Under the pieces are notes generated by a model. The model did not search any database. It saw only the letters and a list, made by a program, of their open reading frames with translations, and was not told the origin of the DNA. Below, piece by piece: positions 44,770 to 52,065 of a stretch of DNA of 64,000 nt. The DNA is from an uncultured Naasia sp. (GTDB lineage: Bacteria; Actinomycetota; Actinomycetes; Actinomycetales; Microbacteriaceae). The DNA lies in assembly GCA_913778905.1 (NCBI GenBank), contig CAJYYA010000023.1, forward strand, positions 1 to 64,000, given 5' to 3'. Position numbers and translations under genes: made by a program. The number at the start of each line of letters is the position of its first letter. The first letter of the stretch is position 1.

Positions 44770-45993
44770 TCAGTCGAGACCGAGGTCGTCCTCGACCGTA
44801 CGCGGGCTGCGCAGCAGGTGGGCGGCGTAGAGGGACGGGACGGTTGCCACCAAGAGGATGACGAGGGCTGTGGTGTAGCCGCCCGTCGCCTCATGGGTCA
44901 AGCCGACGACCAGCGGACCCACGCAGGCGACCGTGTAGCCGACGCCCTGGACGAATCCGCTGAGCGCGACACTGCCGGCCTGCGTCCGCGACCGCAGGCC
45001 CACGAGGGTCAGCGCGAGCGGGAACAGCAGGGGCCCGAGGCCCGCAAAGAGCACCCACAGCCATGTCAGCCGGTCAGGGATGATCAGCAGCCCGCCGTAC
45101 CCCAGCAGGAAGAACGCCCAGGCAGCCCAGACGAGCGGCCGGATGTCGCTCATCCGAGCAGCGAGGATCGGCACCGCGATCGAGACGGGCACCGCCGCCA
45201 CGGCATACAGCGACAGCATCGCGCCCGCGCCGAACGCGTCGAGCGACGTGCGCTCGGTGAGGACCTGCGGCAGCCAGGCGAAGAAGGCGTACACCGCGAG
45301 CGCCGTGGTCGAGAACAGGATCGCGATCGCCCACGCCGTGCGCGAGCGGATCATCGCCGTCAGCAGAGACGCCTGCGGCTCCTCGAGCGCACCATCGTCG
45401 GCGGCCCGCCGCGCTCGGACGGCGAGGCCGATCCAGGGCATCAGTGCGACGAGGCCGATCGACGCCCACATCCCGACCGCGAGCCGCCACCCGGCCGTCG
45501 ACGCGACGGGCTCTGCGAGCACCGATGGGATCGCGGTGCCGACGGCCATCAGGGTGGTCACCAACGCCGTGAAGACGCCGACGCGACCCGGGAAGTATCG
45601 GCGGACGAGCGGCGGTACGAGCACGTTGCCGACGCCTGTTCCGATCAGCACCACGATGCTGCTGAGGAGGAAGACGGTGAAGTCCGGCGCGAGTCCCCGA
45701 GCCGCGTGCCCGACGATCATCGCGACGAGCGCCACGACCATGGTGCGCTCGAGTCCGAGCCGGTGCACGATCGCGGGCGTCAGGAGTGCGAGCGCCGCGA
45801 ACGCGATGGGCGGGAGCATCCCGATGACGCCCAACTCCACGCTGCCGAGCGGGATGTCGACGGCGATCCGATCGGCGATGGGCGACACCACGGCGACGGC
45901 GGTGCGCAGACTCAAGGCGGTGAGCACCACCCCCGCGACGGCGATGAACTGCTCGCGTGTGAATCGGGCCCGGGCTCCGGTGTCGGCGGCCAC
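44770..45993 (-). CDS. MFS transporter, CynX/NimT type
   Basis: This 407-residue protein has 12 membrane helices and the CynX/NimT-like block GVGNVLVPPLVRRYFPGRVG near residue 120. Members move cyanate, nitroimidazoles or other small compounds; the substrate here is unknown. The GTG start directly follows the ribF stop codon (TAG-GTG with no gap), so it is probably translated by coupling. Confidence 0.88.
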   Translation of the reverse strand: MAADTGARARFTREQFIAVAGVVLTALSLRTAVAVVSPIADRIAVDIPLGSVELGVIGMLPPIAFAALALLTPAIVHRLGLERTMVVALVAMIVGHAARGLAPDFTVFLLSSIVVLIGTGVGNVLVPPLVRRYFPGRVGVFTALVTTLMAVGTAIPSVLAEPVASTAGWRLAVGMWASIGLVALMPWIGLAVRARRAADDGALEEPQASLLTAMIRSRTAWAIAILFSTTALAVYAFFAWLPQVLTERTSLDAFGAGAMLSLYAVAAVPVSIAVPILAARMSDIRPLVWAAWAFFLLGYGGLLIIPDRLTWLWVLFAGLGPLLFPLALTLVGLRSRTQAGSVALSGFVQGVGYTVACVGPLVVGLTHEATGGYTTALVILLVATVPSLYAAHLLRSPRTVEDDLGLD

Positions 45994-46935
45994 CTAGGAC
46001 GTCACGCGACGCGTCTCGGCGACGTCCAGAGCCATCTGGCGGATGAGCGCCTCGACTCCCTCGTACGCGACCATTCCACGGATCCGCTCCGCGAACTCCA
46101 CCTCGACTCGATGACCGTAGAGGTCGAGATCGGCGTCGAGCACGTGGGCCTCGACCTGGCGCTCCTCGACGTCGTCGAAGGTCGGGTTGCGGCCGATCGA
46201 GATAGCTGAGACGTATCGCGGGGCACCCGGGGCGTCGAGATCGGTGAGATAGCCCGCGTAGACACCCTCCCCCGGCACGAAGCCTTCGCTCTCGCGCGAC
46301 ATGTTCGCGGTCGGGAAGCCGAGTTCCCGGCCGCGCTTGAGGCCGTGGACGACCTCGCCGCGCATCGACGGCAGTCGTCCGAGGCGCTGGGCGGCACCGA
46401 CGACATCGCCGTCCTCCAGCAGTCGACGGATGGCGCTCGACGACGCACGGGTGCCGGATCCGTCGACGACGTCCTCGATGACCACCGTGCGGAATCCGAG
46501 GCGCCGCCCCGACTCGACGAGGGACTGCGCCGTCCCGACCCCGCCCGCACCGAAGCGGAAGTCGTCGCCCACGAACAGCGTTTTCGCGTTGAGCGCGTTC
46601 ACGAGCACGTCGGTCACGAAGTCGGCGGCCGGGAGGTCTGCGAGGTCGCGGGTGAACGGGAGGATCAGCACATCGTCCACGCCGGTCTCCTCGAGCATGG
46701 CGATCTTCTGCTCGAGTCCGACGAGGTTCTCGGGGCACCGTTGGGGATCGAGGAGGGCCAGCGGATTGCGGTCGAAGGTCACGACGACGGTGCGCAGCCC
46801 CTCCTCGCGAGCCGTCGCGACGAGTTCGCCGATCACCGCCCGATGCCCCACGTGGACGCCGTCGAACTTGCCGATGGCGACGGCCGCAGGCGGGCTGTCG
46901 GCCGGCACCTCCGCCAGGGAACGCCACACCGTCAC
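45994..46935 (-). CDS. ribF: Bifunctional riboflavin kinase/FAD synthetase
   Basis: This 313-residue enzyme makes FMN from riboflavin and then FAD. The N-terminal adenylyltransferase half has GKFDGVHVGHRAV and VVTFDRNP near residues 20-60. The C-terminal kinase half has GRELGFPTANM and GVYAGYL (about 200-240). I placed the start at GTG 46935, overlapping the stop of the upstream membrane gene (GTGA); an in-frame extension to 47037 has no family similarity. The gene belongs to the truB-ribF stretch common in actinobacteria. Confidence 0.93.
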   Translation of the reverse strand: MTVWRSLAEVPADSPPAAVAIGKFDGVHVGHRAVIGELVATAREEGLRTVVVTFDRNPLALLDPQRCPENLVGLEQKIAMLEETGVDDVLILPFTRDLADLPAADFVTDVLVNALNAKTLFVGDDFRFGAGGVGTAQSLVESGRRLGFRTVVIEDVVDGSGTRASSSAIRRLLEDGDVVGAAQRLGRLPSMRGEVVHGLKRGRELGFPTANMSRESEGFVPGEGVYAGYLTDLDAPGAPRYVSAISIGRNPTFDDVEERQVEAHVLDADLDLYGHRVEVEFAERIRGMVAYEGVEALIRQMALDVAETRRVTS

Positions 46936-47390
46936 GCCGCGACCTCGTCCCGGCGGCGGTTCGCGCGCAACCAGATCAGCCCCAGGATCGGGGTGAACAG
47001 CGGGAAGAAGAGGTAGCCCATGCCGTAGTAGGACCACACGGTGTCGCGCGGGAAGAGCTGGGCGTCGATGATGCTGAGCGTGCCGACGATGAGCACGAAG
47101 GCGAGCTCGAAGACGATGGTGACCCAGGCGAGACGCCGCCAGAACGGACCCCGCGGGATGAGGGCCACGGTCGCCACGATGTAGACGACGGCCGCGAGAG
47201 CGGACAGCGAATACGCGACGGGAGCCTCGTCGAAATTCCGGATGATCTGCACCGTGCTCCGGCCGGTGGCGGCGAGAGCGAGGATCCCGTAGACGGCGAC
47301 GAGGACGATCCCCACACCTCGAGCGCGGGAGGAGGGTCGAGCGGATTCGGGACCGGTGGCGCCGGAGGGCGCGGGAGCATTACTGACCAT
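46932..47390 (-). CDS. Small four-helix membrane protein upstream of ribF
   Basis: This 152-residue protein has four hydrophobic helices (about 27-48, 60-80, 90-112 and 122-142), a disordered proline- and serine-rich start and a basic end (RANRRRDE). I do not recognise a characterised family. Its stop overlaps the ribF start, so it is in the ribF operon. A GATAAT hexamer lies about 11 bases before the ATG. Confidence 0.82.
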   Translation of the reverse strand: MVSNAPAPSGATGPESARPSSRARGVGIVLVAVYGILALAATGRSTVQIIRNFDEAPVAYSLSALAAVVYIVATVALIPRGPFWRRLAWVTIVFELAFVLIVGTLSIIDAQLFPRDTVWSYYGMGYLFFPLFTPILGLIWLRANRRRDEVAA

Positions 47391-47455
47391 GGGCTCTGTC
47401 GATTATCCCCGCTTCTCGCAGCCCGCGGGACAACCGTCGCGCTCCGTGGGGCAGG

Positions 47456-47824
47456 TCAGGCGCCCTGGACCGTCCAGATGATCTCCATGCGGTAGACCAT
47501 GATCGCCACGGCCAGGCAGGCGACCCCGACGACCACGGTGCTCCACTTGCTGCGTTCGACGAGGGCCCAGGCCACCCCCGCGATGGGAATGACAGCAGCG
47601 CTCAACAGATAGGCCCAGAACTCCAGCGGATTGCCCGACGGCGCGTTGCCCGCGCCGGGGGCGATGATGGCGACGACGATCTGGGCAATAAGCAGGAGTT
47701 CGACCAGGACGGGCCCGGCGAGTGTGAGGTCGGAGGGCTTGCGGCCGAGCAACCCGAGCACGATGGCCAGCGACCCCGCGAGCGTCGCGATGGCCACCTG
47801 GGCGATGGTGAAGCCGAGGATCAT
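47456..47824 (-). CDS. Small four-helix membrane protein downstream of truB
   Basis: This 122-residue protein is almost all hydrophobic, with four helices (about 4-24, 36-57, 68-88 and 95-115). Its ATG overlaps the truB stop (ATGA). I do not recognise the family. Its size and shape recall the membrane gene just downstream, but the sequences do not look alike. Confidence 0.82.
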   Translation of the reverse strand: MILGFTIAQVAIATLAGSLAIVLGLLGRKPSDLTLAGPVLVELLLIAQIVVAIIAPGAGNAPSGNPLEFWAYLLSAAVIPIAGVAWALVERSKWSTVVVGVACLAVAIMVYRMEIIWTVQGA

Positions 47825-48771
47825 GGGGCCGTCCCCGTCTTCTCCTGAGGGAAGCCGGTGATGACGCGGGCCTGCGAACGTCGCACTTCGACGAGTGCCA
47901 GAAGCGACGAATCGGGAGCGACGACCGCCACGAGCGGGGCGTCTTCCGCGTCGACCCGGATCCGCTTGCCGTGGCCGATGTCGCGGGACTGATCCCAGTC
48001 GAGCGCGACGGACGGGAACAGTTTCGACGCGACGGCGGATGCGGCGAGCAGTCGCGAGCCGGGGTGCTCGTCCTCACCGAGCGCGTCGAGCTCGACCGCC
48101 GCGTCGACATGGAACGGCCCGACCCGTGTGCGCCGCAGAGCGGTGAGGTGGCCACCGACTCCGAGCGCCTCTCCCAGGTCGCGTGCCAGCGCTCGGATGT
48201 ACGTGCCGGACGAGCAGGTGACGCGGACGTCGAGGTCGACGCTGCCGCGGGGGGCGTCGCCCTCCCCCGCCGGGTCGCGGCGCTCGAGGACGTCGAACTC
48301 CGACACCGTGACCTCGCGAGCCGGGAGCTCGACCTCTTCCCCCGCGCGGACGCGGGCGTAGCTGCGCTGACCGTCGACCTTGATGGCGCTGACGGAGCTC
48401 GGCCGCTGCTGGATGACGCCGCTCAGGGTGGCGATGACAGCCGCGATGGCGTCGTCGTCGATGCCGGAGGCGTCGCCCTGTTCACCGAGCGGCTCGCCCT
48501 CTCGGTCGTCGGTCGCGGTCGCGCGGCCCAGGCGGATCGTGGCCTCGTACTGCTTGTCGAGGCCTACGAGGTAGGTCAGCAGTCGCGTCGACGGACCGAC
48601 CCCCGCGACGAGGAGCCCGGTCGCCATCGGATCCAGCGTGCCCGCGTGGCCGACCTTGCGGGTGCCGAGGGCGCGCCGCAGACGCGAGACGACGCCGTGA
48701 CTGGTGATGCCCTCCGGCTTGTCGACGAGAACGATGCCCGTGGGCGCGGTCGTGGCGTCCGATGCAGGCAT
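47821..48771 (-). CDS. truB: tRNA pseudouridine-55 synthase
   Basis: This 316-residue enzyme modifies uridine 55 in the T-loop of tRNAs. The catalytic aspartate is D47 in GHAGTLDPMATG, and KPxGITSH (residues 18-25) is the family opening. The C-terminal PUA-like domain is at about 240-305. It leads an apparent operon with the small membrane protein. The ATG at 48771 has no ribosome binding site but a TAGGCT -10 six bases upstream. Confidence 0.95.
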   Translation of the reverse strand: MPASDATTAPTGIVLVDKPEGITSHGVVSRLRRALGTRKVGHAGTLDPMATGLLVAGVGPSTRLLTYLVGLDKQYEATIRLGRATATDDREGEPLGEQGDASGIDDDAIAAVIATLSGVIQQRPSSVSAIKVDGQRSYARVRAGEEVELPAREVTVSEFDVLERRDPAGEGDAPRGSVDLDVRVTCSSGTYIRALARDLGEALGVGGHLTALRRTRVGPFHVDAAVELDALGEDEHPGSRLLAASAVASKLFPSVALDWDQSRDIGHGKRIRVDAEDAPLVAVVAPDSSLLALVEVRRSQARVITGFPQEKTGTAP

Positions 48772-48777
48772 ACGTCA

Positions 48778-48787
48778 AGCCTAGGGT
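48778..48787. promoter_or_regulatory. Overlapping divergent -10 hexamers of truB and the panE-like gene
   Basis: On the minus strand TAGGCT (48783-48778) is six bases before the truB ATG. On the plus strand TAGGGT (48782-48787) is six bases before the panE-like GTG at 48794. The two hexamers share the central TA at 48782-48783, and the start codons are only 22 bases apart. Confidence 0.6.
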
Positions 48788-48793
48788 GGTCCG

Positions 48794-49768
48794 GTGCGTA
48801 TCGGAGTGGTCGGAGCGGGAGCCGTCGGCGGAGTGCTCGCCGCGCTCCTGGACCGGGTGGGCCATGAGGTCGTCGTCACGGCTCGCGGTGACGGGCTCGC
48901 CGCCATTCGGGAGCACGGTCTCCGCCTCGACGGCGGGTGGGGCGAACACGCCGCACGCGTCTCCGCGTCCGAGGCGCTCACCGAGCCGGTGGAGCTGCTC
49001 ATCGTGGCGGTCAAGGCTCCCGATCTGACCGATGCGTTGCGCGCCAATGGTGCGGCCGCGACCGGCGACGTCCTCGTGGTGCGCAACGGGCTCGGTGCGA
49101 TCCGCGACGCGCGTGACGTTCTCGGCAGCGGGCCGCCGATACTCGGCGGTCTCGCGCTCTTCGCAGCGTCCATCTCGAGCCCCGGCCGCGTCAGCGTGAC
49201 TGCGCCCGCCTCGCTGTATCTGGGCGGTTCGCCGATCGCGCCCGCCGTCGCGGAAGTGCTCGCCGACGCGCTCCCCACTCACGTGGTGGAGCCTTTCGAG
49301 AACGCGGAGTGGACGAAACTCGTCGTCAACCAGGTCAACGCTCTGCCCGCCATCACAGGTCTGAGCGTGCAGGAGACCATCGCCGATGCCGGTCTTCGGC
49401 GGATACTGACTCGCTGCATCCGCGAGACGGTCGGAATCGCACGGGTGAAGGGCATCCGGTTCGAGCCCCTGCAGGGGTTGAGCGACGCGCTGCTCCGGTT
49501 GGTGTCGCTCGTTCCGGAACCGCTGGCCGAGGTGCTCCCCCGCCTCATGGCGCGCAGGATGGGCGCCGTCCCGAACCCCGGGTCGACACTGCAGAGCGTG
49601 AGGCGGGGTCGTCCGACGGAGATCGACTGGCTCAACGGCGCGGTGGTCGCGGCAGCGGCGGAGACCGGCCGCACGGCTCCCATCAATGCCGCGCTCACCG
49701 AGATGGTCCACGAGGTCGAGCGGACGGGCCGCTTCCTGGCCCCGGCCGACGTCGTCCGCCGCGTGTGA
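48794..49768 (+). CDS. Ketopantoate reductase family (ApbA/PanE-like) protein
   Basis: This 324-residue protein has the N-terminal NADPH-binding motif GAGAVGG (7-13) and the C-terminal helical domain with ENAEWTKLVVNQVNALPAI (about 165-185), which includes the catalytic-lysine region. True PanE reduces ketopantoate in coenzyme A synthesis. Many actinobacterial paralogues have other substrates, and no other pan gene is here, so I do not use the symbol. The GTG start is placed by the overlapping promoter with truB. Confidence 0.88.
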   Translation: MRIGVVGAGAVGGVLAALLDRVGHEVVVTARGDGLAAIREHGLRLDGGWGEHAARVSASEALTEPVELLIVAVKAPDLTDALRANGAAATGDVLVVRNGLGAIRDARDVLGSGPPILGGLALFAASISSPGRVSVTAPASLYLGGSPIAPAVAEVLADALPTHVVEPFENAEWTKLVVNQVNALPAITGLSVQETIADAGLRRILTRCIRETVGIARVKGIRFEPLQGLSDALLRLVSLVPEPLAEVLPRLMARRMGAVPNPGSTLQSVRRGRPTEIDWLNGAVVAAAAETGRTAPINAALTEMVHEVERTGRFLAPADVVRRV

Positions 49769-49773
49769 GGTCA

Positions 49774-49872
49774 CGCCCCTGCGCTCAGCAGGAACTTCAG
49801 CACTTCAGCAGGACTGATTCGCCCGAATCCTCCTGCTGAGCCGTCGAAGTTCCTGCTGAGCGCAAGGGGTGG
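49774..49872. repeat. CTGCTGA inverted-repeat element, copy B
   Basis: Outer arms CCCCTGCGCTCAGCAGGAACTTC (about 49776-49798) and their near-exact complement (about 49846-49868) enclose inner CTTCAGCAGG and CCTGCTGAG arms around GCCCGAATCC. It has the same layout as the element at 16131-16221. It lies between the convergent panE-like and pseudo-kinase genes. Confidence 0.8.
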
Positions 49873-49881
49873 ACCGTCGGG

Positions 49882-50382
49882 TCAGCAGGAGTCGGCGAAT
49901 GTACGGCGAGGATGCTCAGGATCGGTCGCGTCGATGTTGGCCGTCGCCTTCACGCGAGGGGCGGATCGGCGCTCATATGCGGCCTGCTCGGGGTCGACAT
50001 CCCCCGCTTCCCGGCCGGGCGTCGAAAGCCAGACCGTGCTGACGAACGCGCTCAGCAGTTCAGGGCCGTGCAGACGGGTCCCGTCGATGACGAGGATCGC
50101 CGACCCGCCGTCACCGTAGTCGCCCTCGCCCGCGCGGAACGGTGCGATGGTCTCCGCCCGGACGGCGCTGCCGTCCGCGTCGCGCTTGGCATTCGCGGTG
50201 CCGCGGTAGGCCACCATGTCGCGCTCGCGGAACGCATCCGCCAGATCGTCGGCGAATGCCGCCTGACCTGCTCCCGGGACGCCGTCGACACCCACGACGG
50301 CGCGACCGTTGCGGTAGTTGTGGAGGATCTCGTCGGCGAGTTCGCCGATCACGTCGGCTCGCGCCGGTACCCATCTCGCCAT
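49882..50382 (-). CDS. Uridine-kinase-like P-loop protein with degenerate Walker A
   Basis: This 166-residue protein follows the layout of actinobacterial uridine-kinase-like P-loop proteins: a P-loop after about 30 residues (VGVDGVPGAGQAAFADDLA), then LVIDGTRLHGPELLSAF. However, the Walker A lysine is glutamine (Q40) and the next Ser/Thr is alanine (A41), so normal ATP binding is unlikely. No frameshift or stop is seen and the rest is well kept. It may be a pseudo-kinase or a protein in early decay. The C terminus ends RRTFADSC. It is divergent from mutY. Confidence 0.75.
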   Translation of the reverse strand: MARWVPARADVIGELADEILHNYRNGRAVVGVDGVPGAGQAAFADDLADAFRERDMVAYRGTANAKRDADGSAVRAETIAPFRAGEGDYGDGGSAILVIDGTRLHGPELLSAFVSTVWLSTPGREAGDVDPEQAAYERRSAPRVKATANIDATDPEHPRRTFADSC

Positions 50383-50435
50383 GCCGCCACCCTACGACCG
50401 GTTCGCTGAAGGCGGGCAGAGCGGCCGCCCGCGCC

Positions 50436-50441
50436 TAGTGT
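50436..50441 (+). promoter_or_regulatory. -10 hexamer of mutY
   Basis: TAGTGT ends eight bases before the GTG at 50450 and supports that start over an upstream in-frame ATG at 50318. Confidence 0.45.
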
Positions 50442-50449
50442 GGACCTCC

Positions 50450-51349
50450 GTGACCGACGAGATCCAGCGGACCGCGGATGCCGAGTTCGCCCTCGCGGAG
50501 CGCATCGTGCCGTGGTTCGCGGCGAACAGCCGCGACCTGCCGTGGCGCCGGCCCGGCTTCACGGCCTGGGGCACACTCGTCAGCGAGTTCATGCTCCAGC
50601 AGACACCGGTCGTGCGCGTCATCCCGCGTCTGCTCGAATGGCTCGAGCGGTGGCCGACGCCCTCGGCCCTCGCCGCCGACCCTCCCGGCGAAGCAGTCCG
50701 AGCGTGGGGTCGTCTCGGCTACCCGCGTCGCGCTCTCGCTCTCCACGGCTGCGCCGTCGCGATCGCGCGCGACCACGGCGACGTCGTGCCCCAGGACGTC
50801 GAATCGCTGCTCGCCCTGCCCGGGGTCGGCCCGTACACCGCGCGCGCCGTCGCGGCTTTCGCCTACGGACACCGGCACCCGGTCGTCGACACGAACGTGC
50901 GCCGGGTCCTCGCGCGCGCCGTCGAAGGTCAAGCCGACCCCGGCCCGCCGCGCACGAAGCTCGACCTCGAGCGGATGGAGGCGCAGCTCCCCCTCGACCG
51001 CCCCACCGCTCGAGCGGTCAATGCCGGCACCATGGAACTCGGCGCCATCGTCTGCACCGCGCGATCCCCGCGGTGCGACGAGTGCCCGCTGGCCGACATC
51101 TGCGTCTGGCGTCTCGCCGGGTATCCCGACTACACCGGCCCGGCCCGCGTGGTCCAGAAGTCCTACGAGGGTTCCGACCGGCAGTTCCGTGGCCGGATCA
51201 TGGCGGTGCTCCGAGAGTCCGACGGTCCCGTGCCCGGCGGAATGCTCGCACGGGCGCTCCCCGACCCCGGCGACTTCGACCGGATCGTCGCAGGCCTGGT
51301 CCGGGACGGACTCGTCGCGGCCGACGGGGACGCTTTCAGCCTGCCCTGA
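50450..51349 (+). CDS. mutY: A/G-specific adenine glycosylase
   Basis: This 299-residue enzyme removes adenine mispaired with 8-oxoguanine. The catalytic glutamate is E46 in SEFMLQQTP. The helix-hairpin-helix LPGVGPYTA is followed by the catalytic aspartate D147 in VVDTNV. The [4Fe-4S] ligands are C202, C209, C212 and C218 (C-x6-C-x2-C-x5-C). It is short: the C-terminal MutT-like recognition domain is reduced to about 70 residues, as is common in actinobacteria. It stands alone, with a terminator beyond. Confidence 0.94.
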   Translation: MTDEIQRTADAEFALAERIVPWFAANSRDLPWRRPGFTAWGTLVSEFMLQQTPVVRVIPRLLEWLERWPTPSALAADPPGEAVRAWGRLGYPRRALALHGCAVAIARDHGDVVPQDVESLLALPGVGPYTARAVAAFAYGHRHPVVDTNVRRVLARAVEGQADPGPPRTKLDLERMEAQLPLDRPTARAVNAGTMELGAIVCTARSPRCDECPLADICVWRLAGYPDYTGPARVVQKSYEGSDRQFRGRIMAVLRESDGPVPGGMLARALPDPGDFDRIVAGLVRDGLVAADGDAFSLP

Positions 51350-51425
51350 TCAGAGTGCCGTCTCAGCGGCCGTCCCCCGTACTGGGTGTGCCGCCGGGCC
51401 GACGGAACCGCCACTATGAACGAGA

Positions 51426-51463
51426 AGAGAGCCGACGACACGCCACCCGGTCGCCGGCTCTCT
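51426..51463. terminator. Hairpin terminator between mutY and rbfA
   Basis: AGAGAGCCG (51426-51434) pairs with CGGCTCTCT (51455-51463). The plus side is followed by CCTTGTCTTCT. It can end both convergent genes. Confidence 0.65.
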
Positions 51464-51495
51464 CCTTGTCTTCTACCAGGCCCTCAGAGCCCGGG

Positions 51496-51933
51496 TCACT
51501 TCTCTTCGTCGTCCTCGCGGGGCTTGACGTAGGGATCTTCGTCGCCCGCGTAGTGCGCACCCTCGGCGGCCTGACGGACCTGCGAGTCGCGCTCCTTCGC
51601 CTCGGCGAGCAGCGCCTCGATACCGGCCGCCGACTCGGGCAGCGCGTCGAGGAAGAACTCGAGCGACGGAGTCAGGCGCGTCGTCAGACCCTTGCCCACC
51701 TCGGTGCGCAGCATCCCCGTCGCCGCCTTGAGTGCCGCGAGGCTGTCCTGACGCTCCTCGTCGGACCCGTACACCGTGAAGAACACGCTCGCGTGCTGGA
51801 GGTCACCCGTGACCCGGACGTCGGTGATCGTCACGAATCCGAGACGCGGATCGCGCAGACCCTTCTCGATGCGACGGGCGACGATCTCCTTGATGCGGTC
51901 GGCCATCTTGGCCGCGCGTGCGGGATCAGCCAT
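51496..51933 (-). CDS. rbfA: Ribosome-binding factor A
   Basis: This 145-residue protein has the RbfA KH-like fold, with RIKEIVARRIEKGLRDPRLGFVTITDVRVTGDLQHA early on. It matures the 5' end of 16S rRNA in the 30S subunit. The tail of about 30 residues is acidic (EDPYVKPREDDEEK). The ATG at 51933 has an AGGAGGA ribosome binding site. It follows infB by 132 bases, in which a strong hairpin lies. Confidence 0.95.
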   Translation of the reverse strand: MADPARAAKMADRIKEIVARRIEKGLRDPRLGFVTITDVRVTGDLQHASVFFTVYGSDEERQDSLAALKAATGMLRTEVGKGLTTRLTPSLEFFLDALPESAAGIEALLAEAKERDSQVRQAAEGAHYAGDEDPYVKPREDDEEK

Positions 51934-51977
51934 GGCAGTTCCTCCTCTTGTTCACGAACTCGTGGTGAGCCGACGAA

Positions 51978-52011
51978 GCCGCCGCCGCGCCCTCTCGGAC
52001 GCGGCGGCGGC
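51978..52011. terminator. GC-rich hairpin between infB and rbfA
   Basis: GCCGCCGCCGCG pairs perfectly over 12 bp with CGCGGCGGCGGC around a 10-base loop. With no U-run and rbfA just downstream, it may attenuate rather than end the infB transcript, or stabilise its 3' end. Confidence 0.6.
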
Positions 52012-52065
52012 TGCCGCGCTCATGCTCTCAGAAGAGAGCTGACTGGATGTCGGGGAGATCCGCGC

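Noticed and set aside
51776-52042. Small plus-strand frame opposite rbfA
   Set aside because: It is antisense to rbfA and its regulatory gap, with no ribosome binding site or promoter.
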